Assembly: GCF_001544495.1 (NCBI RefSeq)
Contig: NZ_FCNZ02000012.1
Location: forward strand, 124,001 to 188,000
Direction of reading: 5' to 3'
Origin: Caballeronia telluris
GTDB lineage: Bacteria > Pseudomonadota > Gammaproteobacteria > Burkholderiales > Burkholderiaceae
Length of the DNA stretch: 64,000 nucleotides
Shown: positions 50,054-58,617 of the stretch, one piece after another
How the letters are laid out: each line of letters starts with the position of its first letter
How positions within the stretch are numbered: the stretch's first letter is position 1
Translations under genes and position numbers: made by a program
The notes under the pieces: model-generated
What the model saw: the letters and a program-made list of their open reading frames with translations, nothing else
What the model was told of the DNA's origin: nothing
Database searches by the model: none

Positions 50054-50830
50054 ATGAATATTCTTGTGGTCTACGCGCATCCCGAACCGCGCTCGCTGAA
50101 CGGCTCGCTCAGGAATTTCTCGGTCAAGCGACTCGAAGAGGCGGGACACGCCGTTCAGGTTTCGGACCTGTACGCAATGAACTGGAAGGCATCGCTCGAT
50201 GCGAACGACAGCCGCGTCGCACCGCGCGATCTGCGCTTCGATCCATCGCTCGATTCGAAGCATGCGTTCGAGCATGGCCTGCAAAGCGAGGACATCGCGC
50301 GCGAGCAGGAGAAGCTGAGATGGGCGGACACGCTCATCCTTCAGTTCCCGCTATGGTGGTTCTCGATGCCGGCGATCCTGAAAGGCTGGGTCGAGCGCGT
50401 CTATGCCTACGGCTTCGCGTATGGCGTCGGCGAGCACTCCGACGCGCGCTGGGGCGACCGTTATGGAGAAGGCACGCTCGCGGGCAAGCGGGCGATGCTC
50501 GTCGTCACCGTGGGCGGCTGGGAGTCGCACTACAGTGCGCGCGGCATCAACGGACCGATCGACGACATCCTGTTCCCCATCCATCACGGGATTCTGTATT
50601 ACCCGGGATTCGACGTCCTGCCGCCGTTCGTGGTCTACCGGACCGGCCGGACCGACGAAGCGCGATTCGCAACCCTGTGCGACGAACTCGGACGACGTCT
50701 CGACGACCTCGCGAATACGGCGCCTATCGCCTTTCGTCCACAGAACGCGGGCGCGTACGACATCCCCGCGCTGACGCTGCGCCCGGAGATTGCGCCTGAG
50801 ATGAACGGCTTCGCCGCGCACATCGGCTAG
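50054..50830 (+). CDS. NAD(P)H quinone reductase, flavodoxin-like fold
   Basis: The protein has 258 residues from ATG 50054, with GGAGGT upstream. The opening MNILVVYAHPEPRSLNGSLRNFSVKRLEEAGHAVQVSDLYAMNWKA is characteristic of NQO1/MdaB-type FMN/FAD reductases. LILQFPLWWFSMPAILKGWVERV and LVVTVGGWESHYSARGINGPIDDILFPIHHGILYYPGFDVLPPFVVY are diagnostic for this family (the WW motif and the HGILYYPGFDVLPPF loop). It carries out two-electron reduction of quinones or nitroaromatics in the cytosol. Regulation by the divergent LysR gene is likely. Confidence 0.9.
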   Translation: MNILVVYAHPEPRSLNGSLRNFSVKRLEEAGHAVQVSDLYAMNWKASLDANDSRVAPRDLRFDPSLDSKHAFEHGLQSEDIAREQEKLRWADTLILQFPLWWFSMPAILKGWVERVYAYGFAYGVGEHSDARWGDRYGEGTLAGKRAMLVVTVGGWESHYSARGINGPIDDILFPIHHGILYYPGFDVLPPFVVYRTGRTDEARFATLCDELGRRLDDLANTAPIAFRPQNAGAYDIPALTLRPEIAPEMNGFAAHIG

Positions 50831-50991
50831 GCGGTTCCCGCCACCGTCCGCGCCGCTCTCCTGAAACGGGTCCCGAAGACTGCGCACTGGCTACCTCGAA
50901 TTCGCCAAAACTGGTCGTTTTCGAAGGCCAGTCGTGCGCGTAATCTGTCTTCATCGCATCGCTGCATGCGTTCAACCCTCAGGAGCCCATC

Positions 50992-51429
50992 ATGGAACAA
51001 CGTCTCGACTTCTACAAAGCCAACCCCGCCGCCATCGAAGCGCTGGTCGGTGTCGAAAAGCGTATCGGCAAGTCGGCGCTCGAAAAATCGCTGACAGAAC
51101 TGGTTCGTCTGCGTGCGTCGCAGATCAACGGCTGCGCGTACTGCGTCGACATGCACACGACCGACGCACGCAAGGGCGGCGAAACGGAGCGCCGCCTGGC
51201 GACGGTCGTCGTATGGCGCGAAACGCCGTTCTTCACCGACCGCGAACGCGCCGCGCTCGAATGGACGGAAGCGCTGACGCTGGTGTCGCAGGAACACGTT
51301 CCCGACGCCGTGTGGAACGCCGTGCGCCCGCATTTCAGCGACGAAGAACTCGTCGACCTGACGCTGCTCATCACCGCCATCAATGCGTGGAACCGCTTTG
51401 CGATTGCGTTCCGCAAGCTGCCGGCCTGA
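50992..51429 (+). CDS. Carboxymuconolactone decarboxylase-family (AhpD-like) protein
   Basis: The protein has 145 residues from ATG 50992. The CxxC catalytic motif is present as GCAYCVDMH (Cys48, Cys51, His55), with LTELVRLRASQINGCAYC before it. Proteins of this type are AhpD-like disulfide reductases or peroxidase-linked enzymes that scavenge hydroperoxides. The AhpD-like, azoreductase and cupin genes in a row form a set known from many proteobacteria that respond to electrophiles or quinones. It is separated by about 160 bases from the reductase. Confidence 0.88.
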   Translation: MEQRLDFYKANPAAIEALVGVEKRIGKSALEKSLTELVRLRASQINGCAYCVDMHTTDARKGGETERRLATVVVWRETPFFTDRERAALEWTEALTLVSQEHVPDAVWNAVRPHFSDEELVDLTLLITAINAWNRFAIAFRKLPA

Positions 51430-51507
51430 CGTCGCGCGCATCCGTCATTCGAACCGCCGCGGCACACGCGGCCACTTCAGTCAGTCATTGTTTCCAGGAG
51501 AAAAGTC

Positions 51508-52165
51508 GTGAAAGTCATGCATGTGGATGCGAGCGCGAAGCGCGAACGATCCAACTCGCGCGCGTTGAGCCGATTCTTCATTGAGCGTCTGCGCACCGAA
51601 GGGGTGGACGTCGAAATCGACTACCTCGACGTCACGGTCGATACCCCGCCGCACGTCACCGAAGCGTACGCCATCGCCATCTATACGCCGGAGAAAGACC
51701 GCACGCCCGCGATGAAAGCGACGCTCGCCGCCTCCGACGCCTTGTGCCGGCGCGTGCTCGAAGCCGACGCGCTCGATGTACAACTGGTCGATGCCCTCCG
51801 CCTTCAAAGCTTTCGTCGACAGCATCACGCGCACCGGCATCACGTACCTGCATACGGAAGACGGCCGCATCGAGGGGCAGCTCGGACGCCAGAAGGTGAT
51901 CTTCATCACGAGCCGCGGCGCCGATCTGCGCCCGGGCACGCCGTTCTCGTCGATGGACGCGCTCACGCCGTCGCTCAGAGCCGCGTTCGGGTTCCTCGGT
52001 GTCGCGGAGCCGGCCTTCGTCGATGCGCAGCCGCTCCAGTTCTCGGATCAGGAAGCGCGCACCCAGGCGCTCGAACGCGCACGCGACGAGTTGTCCGCGA
52101 TCGCGGCGCGCTGGGCGCAAGTGGAAACGTCATCGAACGTGCAAGAAGAAGCCGGCGCGCTCTGA
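51508..52165 (+). pseudogene. azoR: FMN-dependent NADH-azoreductase broken by an internal deletion/frameshift
   Basis: The first frame (from GTG 51508, with AGGAG upstream) encodes MKVMHVDASAKRERSNSRALSR through CRRVLEADALDVQ and then drifts into nonsense. A second frame begins at MYNWSMPSAFKAFVDSITRTG (ATG 51776) and continues to 52165. AzoR proteins read ADAL, about five residues, then PMYNWSMPS; here ADAL is directly followed by one base and ATG TAC AAC, so roughly 14 bases were lost at about 51773. That both removes the loop and shifts the frame. N- and C-terminal halves are otherwise well conserved, which points to a recent event. Confidence 0.75.
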
Positions 52166-52194
52166 CCGAAACGCACATTCTCAGGAGAATCATC

Positions 52195-52620
52195 ATGAAT
52201 ATCCGCTCGATGGCGGCCGCCGCGCTTGCCGTGCTGTCGCTCGCGACGGCTTCGCAAACCGCCTTCGCCGCCGAAACCGCCGCGCACGAAACGATCACGC
52301 CGGCACTCGCCGAAGCAATTCCGAACGTTCCCGGCAAAACGATGACCGCGCTCGTCGTCGAGTACGCGCCCGGCGCCAAGTCGCCGTCGCATCGGCACGG
52401 ACAGGCGTTCGTCGTCGGCTATGTGCTCTCGGGCGCGATCCGCAGCCAGGTCGATGGCGGCGAGACACGCGTCTTCCACGCGGGCGAGCACTGGACCGAA
52501 AAGCCCGGCGCGCATCACACGGTGAGCGAAAACGCGAGCGATACCGAACCGGCGAAACTGCTCGCGATCTTCATCGCGGACACGAAAGACAAGAATCTCG
52601 TCACGTTCGACAAGAAATAG
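52195..52620 (+). CDS. Exported cupin-domain protein
   Basis: The protein has 141 residues from ATG 52195, behind AGGAGA. The signal peptide is MNIRSMAAAALAVLSLATAS then QTAFAA. The cupin core is SPSHRHGQAFVVGYVLSGAIRSQVDGGETRVFHAGEHWTEKPGAHHTVSENAS, with the HRH, E and H metal ligands visible. Such periplasmic cupins accompany AhpD-like and azoreductase genes. It may be part of a quinone or electrophile response. It follows the broken azoR by 29 bases. Confidence 0.85.
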   Translation: MNIRSMAAAALAVLSLATASQTAFAAETAAHETITPALAEAIPNVPGKTMTALVVEYAPGAKSPSHRHGQAFVVGYVLSGAIRSQVDGGETRVFHAGEHWTEKPGAHHTVSENASDTEPAKLLAIFIADTKDKNLVTFDKK

Positions 52621-52995
52621 CCCCCGACGCCGCGCAACGCGGCGGATTCAGCACCCACGCCGCCCTCACGACTGGAAACGCGAATCGCGTTTCCGGTCGT
52701 TTCAATTTCCCCGGCGCTCGATTGCTCTCGTCAGACGAATCTGCATCATCGTGCGCATTTTAGAAAACGATTAACTTAAACGAAGCGTGGCACGACGGCC
52801 TGACGCGCCGGACCCCGGGAAACCGAGCACTAGGCAACCTCAGGCAAAGCCACTATTCTAAAAAAACGTTTTCCAAACATGGCAGACGCAGCGCACGGCA
52901 AGCCTCGCCGCGCGACGCTAAAGGCCCCGGCGCTCGTCGCCATTACCGATCAGAGAGCGCGGCGCGACGAGCGATGCCGCGTAACGGAGACACTC
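52621..52995. other. Leader region of the uronate transporter with LacI-type sites
   Basis: This gap includes a promoter-like pair, TAGGCA (52831-52836) with TATTCT (52854-52859) at 17-base spacing. The operator core AAAACGTTTT (52863-52872) follows it. A weaker half-site GAAAACGATTAAC lies at 52763-52775. An ATG at 52879 is in frame with the transporter but lacks family similarity. No other gene was seen. Confidence 0.5.
52861..52874. promoter_or_regulatory. LacI-family operator upstream of the MFS gene
   Basis: AAAAAACGTTTTCC contains the same AAAACGTTTTCC as the perfect palindrome at 55465-55478 and directly follows the minus-10 element at 52854-52859. Repression by the LacI protein encoded at 54329-55321 is the obvious reading. 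Confidence 0.65.
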
Positions 52996-54285
52996 ATGAA
53001 CACTGCCGTCGCCGGCGTCGTGCGCGCCGCCAGCCGCTACCGCTGGACCGTGTGCGCGCTGCTATTCTTCGCGACCGTCATCAACTACATGGACCGGCAG
53101 ATTCTCGGCCTGCTCGCGCCGCTCCTGCAGCACGACATCGGCTGGACGCAGATTCAGTATGGACGGATCGTGATCGCGTTCTCGGCGTTCTACGCGGTCG
53201 GTCTCCTGTGTTTCGGCCGGATCGTCGACTGGCTCGGCACGCGCGTTTCCTATGCGCTCGCCATGCTGGTCTGGAGCATCGCGGCGATGCTGCACGCGGC
53301 GGTGGGGTCGGTGACCGGTTTCGCGATGGTGCGGGCGCTGCTCGGCATCGGCGAAGGCGGCAATTTCCCGGCCGCGATCAAGACCACGGCGGAATGGTTT
53401 CCGCGCCGTGAACGCGCGCTCGCCACCGGCATCTTCAACTCGGGCGCGAACATCGGCGCCGTGTTTGCTCCCGCGATCATTCCGCCGCTCGCGCTCGCCT
53501 TCGGCTGGCGCGCGGCATTCGTGATGATCGGGGCAATCGGCATCGTCTGGCTGGGCTTCTGGTTCGCGTTCTACCGCTCGGCCGATCCGGCTTCCCGCGA
53601 CGAGGAAATGGCCGAAGCGCAGGACGAAGTCGAAGCGCTCGACGCCGCCAACGTCAACGCCCGCGCGCCGGGCTGGGGCGTGCTGATCAAGAAGCGCCAG
53701 ACGTGGGCGTTCATCATCGGCAAGTTCCTGACCGATCCGGTGTGGTGGTTCTACCTGTTCTGGCTGCCGAAGTGGCTCAACGAATCGCGCGGCATGGACA
53801 TGCAGCACATCGGCCTGCCGCTCGTCGTGATCTACGCGATGACGACCATCGGCAGTATCGGAGGCGGATGGATTTCGTCGGCGCTGTTGCGTGCCGGCTG
53901 GAGCGTGAACGGCGCGCGCAAGACCGCGATGTTCATCTGCGCCTGCTGCGTGCTGCCGATCGCGTTCGTCTCGCAAGTCGACAATCTGTGGGGCGCGGTG
54001 GCGATCGTCGGTCTCGCGGCGGCGGCGCACCAGGGCTGGTCGGCGAATCTGTTCACGACCGCATCGGACCTGTTCCCGAAGCGCGCGCTCGGCGCCGTGG
54101 TCGGCATCGGCGGCATGGCCGGTTCGATCGGCGGTGTGCTGTTCTCGGAAGTGATCGGCCAGGTGCTGCAACGCACGGGCCACTACTGGGTGCTGTTCGC
54201 GATCGGCGCCTCGGCGTATCTCATCGCCTTCGCGATCATGCACTTCCTCACGCCGCGCATGCAGCCGGCGAAACTCGAGGTCTGA
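52996..54285 (+). CDS. MFS transporter, hexuronate/glucarate (ExuT/GudP-like) type
   Basis: The protein has 429 residues from ATG 52996, with CGGAGA upstream. Twelve TM helices are visible. RYRWTVCALLFFATVINYMDRQILGLLAP and GRIVDWLGTRVSYALAMLVWSIAAMLHA are the anion:cation symporter family signatures. AEWFPRRERALATGIFNSGANIGAVFAP and FYLFWLPKWLNESRGMDM further match hexuronate/hexarate carriers. It is likely to import galacturonate or glucuronate for the uronate dehydrogenase downstream. A LacI-type operator precedes it. Confidence 0.88.
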   Translation: MNTAVAGVVRAASRYRWTVCALLFFATVINYMDRQILGLLAPLLQHDIGWTQIQYGRIVIAFSAFYAVGLLCFGRIVDWLGTRVSYALAMLVWSIAAMLHAAVGSVTGFAMVRALLGIGEGGNFPAAIKTTAEWFPRRERALATGIFNSGANIGAVFAPAIIPPLALAFGWRAAFVMIGAIGIVWLGFWFAFYRSADPASRDEEMAEAQDEVEALDAANVNARAPGWGVLIKKRQTWAFIIGKFLTDPVWWFYLFWLPKWLNESRGMDMQHIGLPLVVIYAMTTIGSIGGGWISSALLRAGWSVNGARKTAMFICACCVLPIAFVSQVDNLWGAVAIVGLAAAAHQGWSANLFTTASDLFPKRALGAVVGIGGMAGSIGGVLFSEVIGQVLQRTGHYWVLFAIGASAYLIAFAIMHFLTPRMQPAKLEV

Positions 54286-54328
54286 AGCAATGCGGCGCCC
54301 GCCCGGTTCGATGCGCGGGCGCCGCGTT

Positions 54329-55321
54329 TCAACGGCAGGGCGCCGTCGAGTCCCGCACGATCAGCCGCGGTTCGAACATCGAATGCCCGGTATCCGGATG
54401 ACCCGCGAGCGCGTCGATGAGCTTTTGCATCGCGAGCTCGCCCATCTTCTCGCTTTGCACGTCGACGGTGGTCAGCGCGGGCGACGCGTACTCGCTGTAG
54501 GGCACGTTGTCGACGCCCGTCACCGAGACGTCCTCAGGCACGCGAATCCCGAGCGAAGCCGCTTCCTTCATGAAACCGAGCGCGATCAGGTCGTTGTAGC
54601 AGATCACCGCCTGCGGCCGGTGCGGCCCGAGCATCACGCGCGAGCAGGCATGTTCGCCCGCGCGGGCGGTCGGCGCGTGGGCGTCGTGAACATCGAGCGT
54701 GAGCCCCACTTCGTCGAGACACTCGCGCACGCCGCGAATCCGCTCGTCGTTGATGCGCGCGTGTCCGAAGCCGAGATACGCGATCTGGCGATGCCCGAGA
54801 TTCACCAGATGCCGCGCGAGCATGTAGGCGGCCAGCCGGTTGTCGATGCCGACGCTCGGAATCGGCAATTCGTCGCTGCGGCGCAAGAGCACGAGCGGCT
54901 TGCCGAGATCGAGCATCCACCGCGCTTCCTCGTCGGAGAGACGCGAGCTCACGATCAGGCCGTCGACGCGCTGCGCGAGCGCTTCGATCAGCGGGCGTTC
55001 GAGCGCCTGCGTTTCGTCGATGTCGACGAGCAGCAGCGTGTAGTCGTGCCGCAGCGCGATGCGGTTCGCGCCTTTCACGACGTTCGTGAAGTGCGGATTG
55101 GCGATGTCGAGAATCGTGAGGCCGATGGTGCGCGTGCGTCCGGTGATCATCGAGCGCGCGAGCGGGTTCGAACGGTAGCCGAGGTCCTCGATGGCGGCCT
55201 TGAGCTTCGCCTCGACGGGCGCCGAGAAGCGCTGCGCGCCGTTCATGTACTTGGAGACCGTCGCCACCGATACGCCGGCGGCGGCAGCGACGTCGCGAAT
55301 CGTCGGGGAAAGTTTTTTCAT
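54329..55321 (-). CDS. LacI-family transcriptional repressor of uronate genes
   Basis: The protein has 330 residues from ATG 55321. An upstream frame to 55570 is rejected: the HTH MKKLSPTIRDVAAAAGVSVATVSKYMNGAQRFSAPVEAKLKAAIEDLGYRSNPLARSM is the expected N-terminus. The effector domain has RTIGLTILDIANPHFTNVVKGANRIA, VDGLIVSSRLSDEEA and ICYNDLIALGFMKEAASLGIRVPEDVSVTGVDN. An operator copy (GGGTAACGTTTTCT at 55327-55340) lies in its own leader, immediately before the start, so autoregulation is likely. It is divergent from udh. Confidence 0.9.
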   Translation of the reverse strand: MKKLSPTIRDVAAAAGVSVATVSKYMNGAQRFSAPVEAKLKAAIEDLGYRSNPLARSMITGRTRTIGLTILDIANPHFTNVVKGANRIALRHDYTLLLVDIDETQALERPLIEALAQRVDGLIVSSRLSDEEARWMLDLGKPLVLLRRSDELPIPSVGIDNRLAAYMLARHLVNLGHRQIAYLGFGHARINDERIRGVRECLDEVGLTLDVHDAHAPTARAGEHACSRVMLGPHRPQAVICYNDLIALGFMKEAASLGIRVPEDVSVTGVDNVPYSEYASPALTTVDVQSEKMGELAMQKLIDALAGHPDTGHSMFEPRLIVRDSTAPCR

Positions 55322-55326
55322 ACGGA

Positions 55327-55340
55327 GGGTAACGTTTTCT
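55327..55340. promoter_or_regulatory. LacI operator copy in its own leader
   Basis: GGGTAACGTTTTCT matches the palindrome GGAAAACGTTTTCC at 10 of 14 positions, with the AACGTT core intact. It lies six bases upstream of the start codon of the LacI gene. Binding there would block transcription of its own gene. Confidence 0.55.
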
Positions 55341-55432
55341 CTGTTTGTTAACGGATTGTCGCAGAAAACGCGATTCGCGGGCATGCGCCGGGCAGGCGAT
55401 CCATTCGGGAAACCGCCACCGGCAGGCGCCAA

Positions 55433-55478
55433 TTGACGTCGAACGACAGCCGCCGTTATAGTCTGGAAAACGTTTTCC
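55433..55478 (+). promoter_or_regulatory. udh promoter with perfect LacI operator
   Basis: TTGACG (55433-55438), an 18-base spacer and TATAGT (55457-55462) are followed immediately by the perfect 14-bp palindrome GGAAAACGTTTTCC (55465-55478). The operator covers the expected transcription start, a classic repressor position. Start of udh is at 55515. Confidence 0.75.
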
Positions 55479-55514
55479 TTAATCAAATTTTCGAAGCACC
55501 TGGAGGAATTTCCC

Positions 55515-56336
55515 ATGAACCCGACACGAAAACCCTTCCACCGCCTGCTCCTGACGGGCGCGGCCGGCAATCTGGGCTGTCAGCTTCGCGGCGCGCTCGC
55601 GAACTGGGCCGACATCGTGCGCGTGAGTGACATCGCCGCGCTCGGCGAACCCGCGCCGCACGAAGAAACGAACGTCGTCGATCTGTCCGACCGCGAAGCG
55701 GTCATGCATCTCGTCGAAGGCGTCGATGCGATCGTGCATCTCGGCGGCATTTCGATCGACGCGCCGTTCGACGACCTGATCGAAGCCAACATCCGCGGCA
55801 CCTACAACCTCTACGAAGCGGCCCGCCGGCACGGCGTTAAGCGCGTCGTGTTCGCGAGCTCGAATCACACGATCGGTTTTCATCCCGTGACCGAAGTGCT
55901 CGACGCCGACTCGCCGCAGCGCCCGGACAGCCTCTACGGCGTGACGAAATGCTTCGGCGAATCGCTGTCGCGCTATTACTACGACCGCTTCGGCATCGAG
56001 ACGGTGTGCCTGCGCATCGGTTCGTCGTTCGAGGAGCCGAAAAATGCGCGCATGCTCGTCACGTTCCTGAGCTATCGCGATTTGATCGAACTCGTGCGCT
56101 GCTCGCTCTTCACGAACCGCGTCGGACACGTCGTCGCATACGGTGCGTCGAACAATCCGGTTAAGTGGTGGGACAACACGAAGGCGGGTTTCCTCGGCTT
56201 CAACCCGCGCGACAGCTCCATGCCGTTCGCCGAGCGCTTCCCGGCCTCGGCCCCGACCGACGACCACGACGATCCCGCCCAGCGCTTCCAGGGCGGCCCG
56301 TTCGTGCTCGGCGAACCGATGGAGCGCAGCCGATGA
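55515..56336 (+). CDS. udh: Uronate dehydrogenase
   Basis: The protein has 273 residues from ATG 55515, behind GGAGGA. It is a short-chain/extended SDR enzyme with an NAD-binding LLLTGAAGNLG (residues 11-21). VDAIVHLGGISIDAPFDDLIEANIRGTYNLYEAARRHGVKRVVFASSNHTIGFHP and the active YxxxK (Tyr141, Lys145 in SLYGVTKCFGE) match bacterial uronate dehydrogenases closely, including the SSNHxIGF element. It oxidises D-galacturonate or D-glucuronate to the aldaro-lactone in the cytosol. It overlaps the lactonase gene by four bases. Confidence 0.9.
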   Translation: MNPTRKPFHRLLLTGAAGNLGCQLRGALANWADIVRVSDIAALGEPAPHEETNVVDLSDREAVMHLVEGVDAIVHLGGISIDAPFDDLIEANIRGTYNLYEAARRHGVKRVVFASSNHTIGFHPVTEVLDADSPQRPDSLYGVTKCFGESLSRYYYDRFGIETVCLRIGSSFEEPKNARMLVTFLSYRDLIELVRCSLFTNRVGHVVAYGASNNPVKWWDNTKAGFLGFNPRDSSMPFAERFPASAPTDDHDDPAQRFQGGPFVLGEPMERSR

Positions 56337-57238
56337 GCGCCGCGCCGCGCGTGGAGCGGCTCGACGCGGCCGGGCGCGCGACGGTCGGCGAGTGTCCCGT
56401 GTGGCACGCGGGCGAAGCGTCGCTGTATTGGGTCGACATTCCGGCGCGGCGCATCGTGCGGCTGGAGGTCGCGAGCGGGCGTCGCAGCGAATGGGCGATG
56501 CCGGAACAGGTCGCGTGCTTTGCGTTCGATCGCGACGGCACGGTGCTCGCCGGGCTCGAAAGCGGCCTCTTCGCGGTGACGCTGGAAGGCGCCGACGCCA
56601 CGACGCGCCCCCTCGCCGCGCCCGATTTCGCGGCGGACGGCATGCGCTTCAACGACGGCCGCTGCGACCGCCAGGGACGCTTCTGGGCCGGCACGATGTT
56701 GCAGGACATGTCGCTTGCCAGCACGGCCGGCGCGCTCTATCGCTTCGACGCGAATGGCACGCTCTCTTCACCCATCGTGGACGGGCTGGTCACGCAGAAC
56801 GGCCTCGCGTGGTCGCCGGACGGCACGACGCTGTATCTGTCGGATTCGCATCCGACGCGGCGTCTCATCTGGGCCTTCGACTTCGACATCGAAACCGGCA
56901 CGCCGCACAATCGACGCGTCTTCGCGGACCTGCATCACTATTCTGGCCGCCCGGACGGCGCCGCCGTCGACGCCGACGGCTGCTACTGGACCTGCGCGAA
57001 CGATGCGGGGAAGCTACTGCGCTTCACCCCGCAAGGCCGGCTCGACCGCGAGATCGCGGTGCCGGCCAGCAAGCCGTCGATGTGTGCTTTCGGCGGCAGC
57101 GATTTCGACACGCTGTTCGTCACCTCGATCCGCCCGGGCGCGAACGCGAACGACGACGACGGCCACGTGTTCGCGCTCCGCCCGGGCGTGAAAGGATTGC
57201 CCGAGCCGCTCTACGCCGGTCGCTTGTCGGTCGCGTGA
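56333..57238 (+). CDS. SMP-30/gluconolactonase-like lactonase (aldarolactonase role)
   Basis: The protein has 301 residues from ATG 56333, coupled to udh by ATGA. SMP-30 propeller motifs are present: TVGECPVWHAGEASLYWVDIPARRIVRL (metal Glu), MRFNDGRCDRQGRFWAGTM, QNGLAWSPDGTTLYLSDS and RPDGAAVDADGCYWTCAND. These contain the metal-binding Glu, Asn and Asp. The likely task is hydrolysis of the lactone made by Udh to galactarate or glucarate. Dehydratases for the next step are not in the window. Confidence 0.88.
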   Translation: MSAAPRVERLDAAGRATVGECPVWHAGEASLYWVDIPARRIVRLEVASGRRSEWAMPEQVACFAFDRDGTVLAGLESGLFAVTLEGADATTRPLAAPDFAADGMRFNDGRCDRQGRFWAGTMLQDMSLASTAGALYRFDANGTLSSPIVDGLVTQNGLAWSPDGTTLYLSDSHPTRRLIWAFDFDIETGTPHNRRVFADLHHYSGRPDGAAVDADGCYWTCANDAGKLLRFTPQGRLDREIAVPASKPSMCAFGGSDFDTLFVTSIRPGANANDDDGHVFALRPGVKGLPEPLYAGRLSVA

Positions 57239-57240
57239 CG

Positions 57241-57256
57241 GCGGCGTTTTCGCCGC
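57241..57256. terminator. Short hairpin between convergent genes
   Basis: GCGGCG (57241-57246), TTTT, CGCCGC (57251-57256) forms a 6-bp stem. It lies between the lactonase stop (57238) and the DUF1479 gene end (57278). No T tract follows, so termination is a guess from position. Confidence 0.4.
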
Positions 57257-57277
57257 GCGCGCACGAGTGAGCGCCAT

Positions 57278-58525
57278 TCAGAGACCGAAGCCCAGTTGCG
57301 CCTTGCCGAGAGGCGTCAGGCTGGCTTCGGTCGCTCTGCCGGCGAAATCGGTTTCGAAATGGTCGGCCGGGAAATCCGGCGGACTCTCTCCCTTCAGGAA
57401 CGCCGGCAACTGGCGCCGCAGATAGGCATCGTTCTTCGCGCAGGCCGGCGCCGCCGAGATGTACATCACGTTGCTGTACCCCCTTCCGCGATGCGCATCC
57501 TCCACCGCGTGGATCACGTCGCTGTGCCAGAACACGGTGTCGCCCGCCTGCATCTGCGGAATCGATGAGAGCGCCTCTTGCAGCGGACCGTGCCACTGCG
57601 GCTTGATGGACAGCGCACGGCCGGGCTGGGCGCCGCACAGATCATCGTCAGCGACGTCGTCTTGCAGCGCGCGCAAGAGCACATAGACCATCGCATTCGC
57701 GATCGGCACGAGTTGCAGCGTGCCGTCGCCGGGGCCTTGCGGCGTCAGCGCCGTCCAGCCCTGAAACGTGCGGAACATCGAGCAGACGGCCGGCGACGGC
57801 AGCTCCCGCACCTCGGGCCGGTAAGCGGCATCGAAGGCGTCGTAGCGACGCCAGTCGCCGCTGAACACATGCCGGTAGACGCGCCTGAAGTTGTCGTCGA
57901 GCCATCGTTCGACCGAGCCGCCGTCGCAATGCGCCGACAACCCCAGCGACTCCGACCCGGGCGGGCGGCGTCGCAGGCGGTCCGCGTAGACGGGAACCCG
58001 CTCGGGATCGAAATGGACGCGGCCCTCGCTCTCCCATTTCCACAGCCGGTTGAGGAACACGCGCGTTTGCGTGAGTTCGGGCGATTGCCGGGCCTCGACC
58101 TGCGGCGCGGACCAGTAGATGCCGTAGATCTGCGGCTTGCTCGACGTCAGATTGCCGAAATACTTGTCTTCAGCCCGATGCGCGAGTTTGTCGTCGAGCC
58201 GGTTTTCCTCGACATACGCGGCGATGCGTGCGTCCCATTCGCCCGCGCGTTCGAGACTGAAAACGCCGCGCACGACGCACGCGCCGCGTTCCTTGACGCG
58301 CGCGATCTGTTCGTCGCTGACCCGTCCGTCCGCGATGTCCGGGAAGCGGATTTCGGGGATCACCGATTCGCCGCGCCCGCGCTCTTTCACGATGAGGGCG
58401 ACCTTGCGCTCGATCTCCGCCTCGACCTGCCCGAACACCTCCCTGTAGTTGGGCAGCGCCGCCCGGAGTTGTCGTTTCACTGCGCGGATCGCGGACGGCA
58501 AGTCGTCGATTTGAAGGGCACTCAT
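57278..58525 (-). CDS. DUF1479 protein (predicted Fe(II)/2-oxoglutarate dioxygenase-like)
   Basis: The protein has 415 residues from ATG 58525, with AGGAGA upstream. The DUF1479 family (YbiU-like) is recognised from [54 protein letters not shown] and [30 protein letters not shown] (His and Asp) and [12 protein letters not shown] (His) supply a plausible facial-triad set for a non-haem iron oxygenase. Substrate is unknown. It is divergent from the AraC gene by 92 bases, so that regulator may control it. Confidence 0.85.
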   Translation of the reverse strand: MSALQIDDLPSAIRAVKRQLRAALPNYREVFGQVEAEIERKVALIVKERGRGESVIPEIRFPDIADGRVSDEQIARVKERGACVVRGVFSLERAGEWDARIAAYVEENRLDDKLAHRAEDKYFGNLTSSKPQIYGIYWSAPQVEARQSPELTQTRVFLNRLWKWESEGRVHFDPERVPVYADRLRRRPPGSESLGLSAHCDGGSVERWLDDNFRRVYRHVFSGDWRRYDAFDAAYRPEVRELPSPAVCSMFRTFQGWTALTPQGPGDGTLQLVPIANAMVYVLLRALQDDVADDDLCGAQPGRALSIKPQWHGPLQEALSSIPQMQAGDTVFWHSDVIHAVEDAHRGRGYSNVMYISAAPACAKNDAYLRRQLPAFLKGESPPDFPADHFETDFAGRATEASLTPLGKAQLGFGL

Positions 58526-58617
58526 GGCGTCTCCTGATGTTGTCGAATGCCCTGAGCTTAGTCCGATGCGCCCGCTCCGAGTGATACCATCCGGTCAACT
58601 TCTTTGCGTTTCCGGAC

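Noticed and set aside
51481..51966. Minus-strand 161-residue frame over azoR
   Set aside because: Shadow of the broken azoR; no recognisable domain.
54329..55570. 413-residue version of the LacI regulator
   Set aside because: The extra 83 residues run across the udh promoter and operator; the LacI HTH normally begins within the first few residues.
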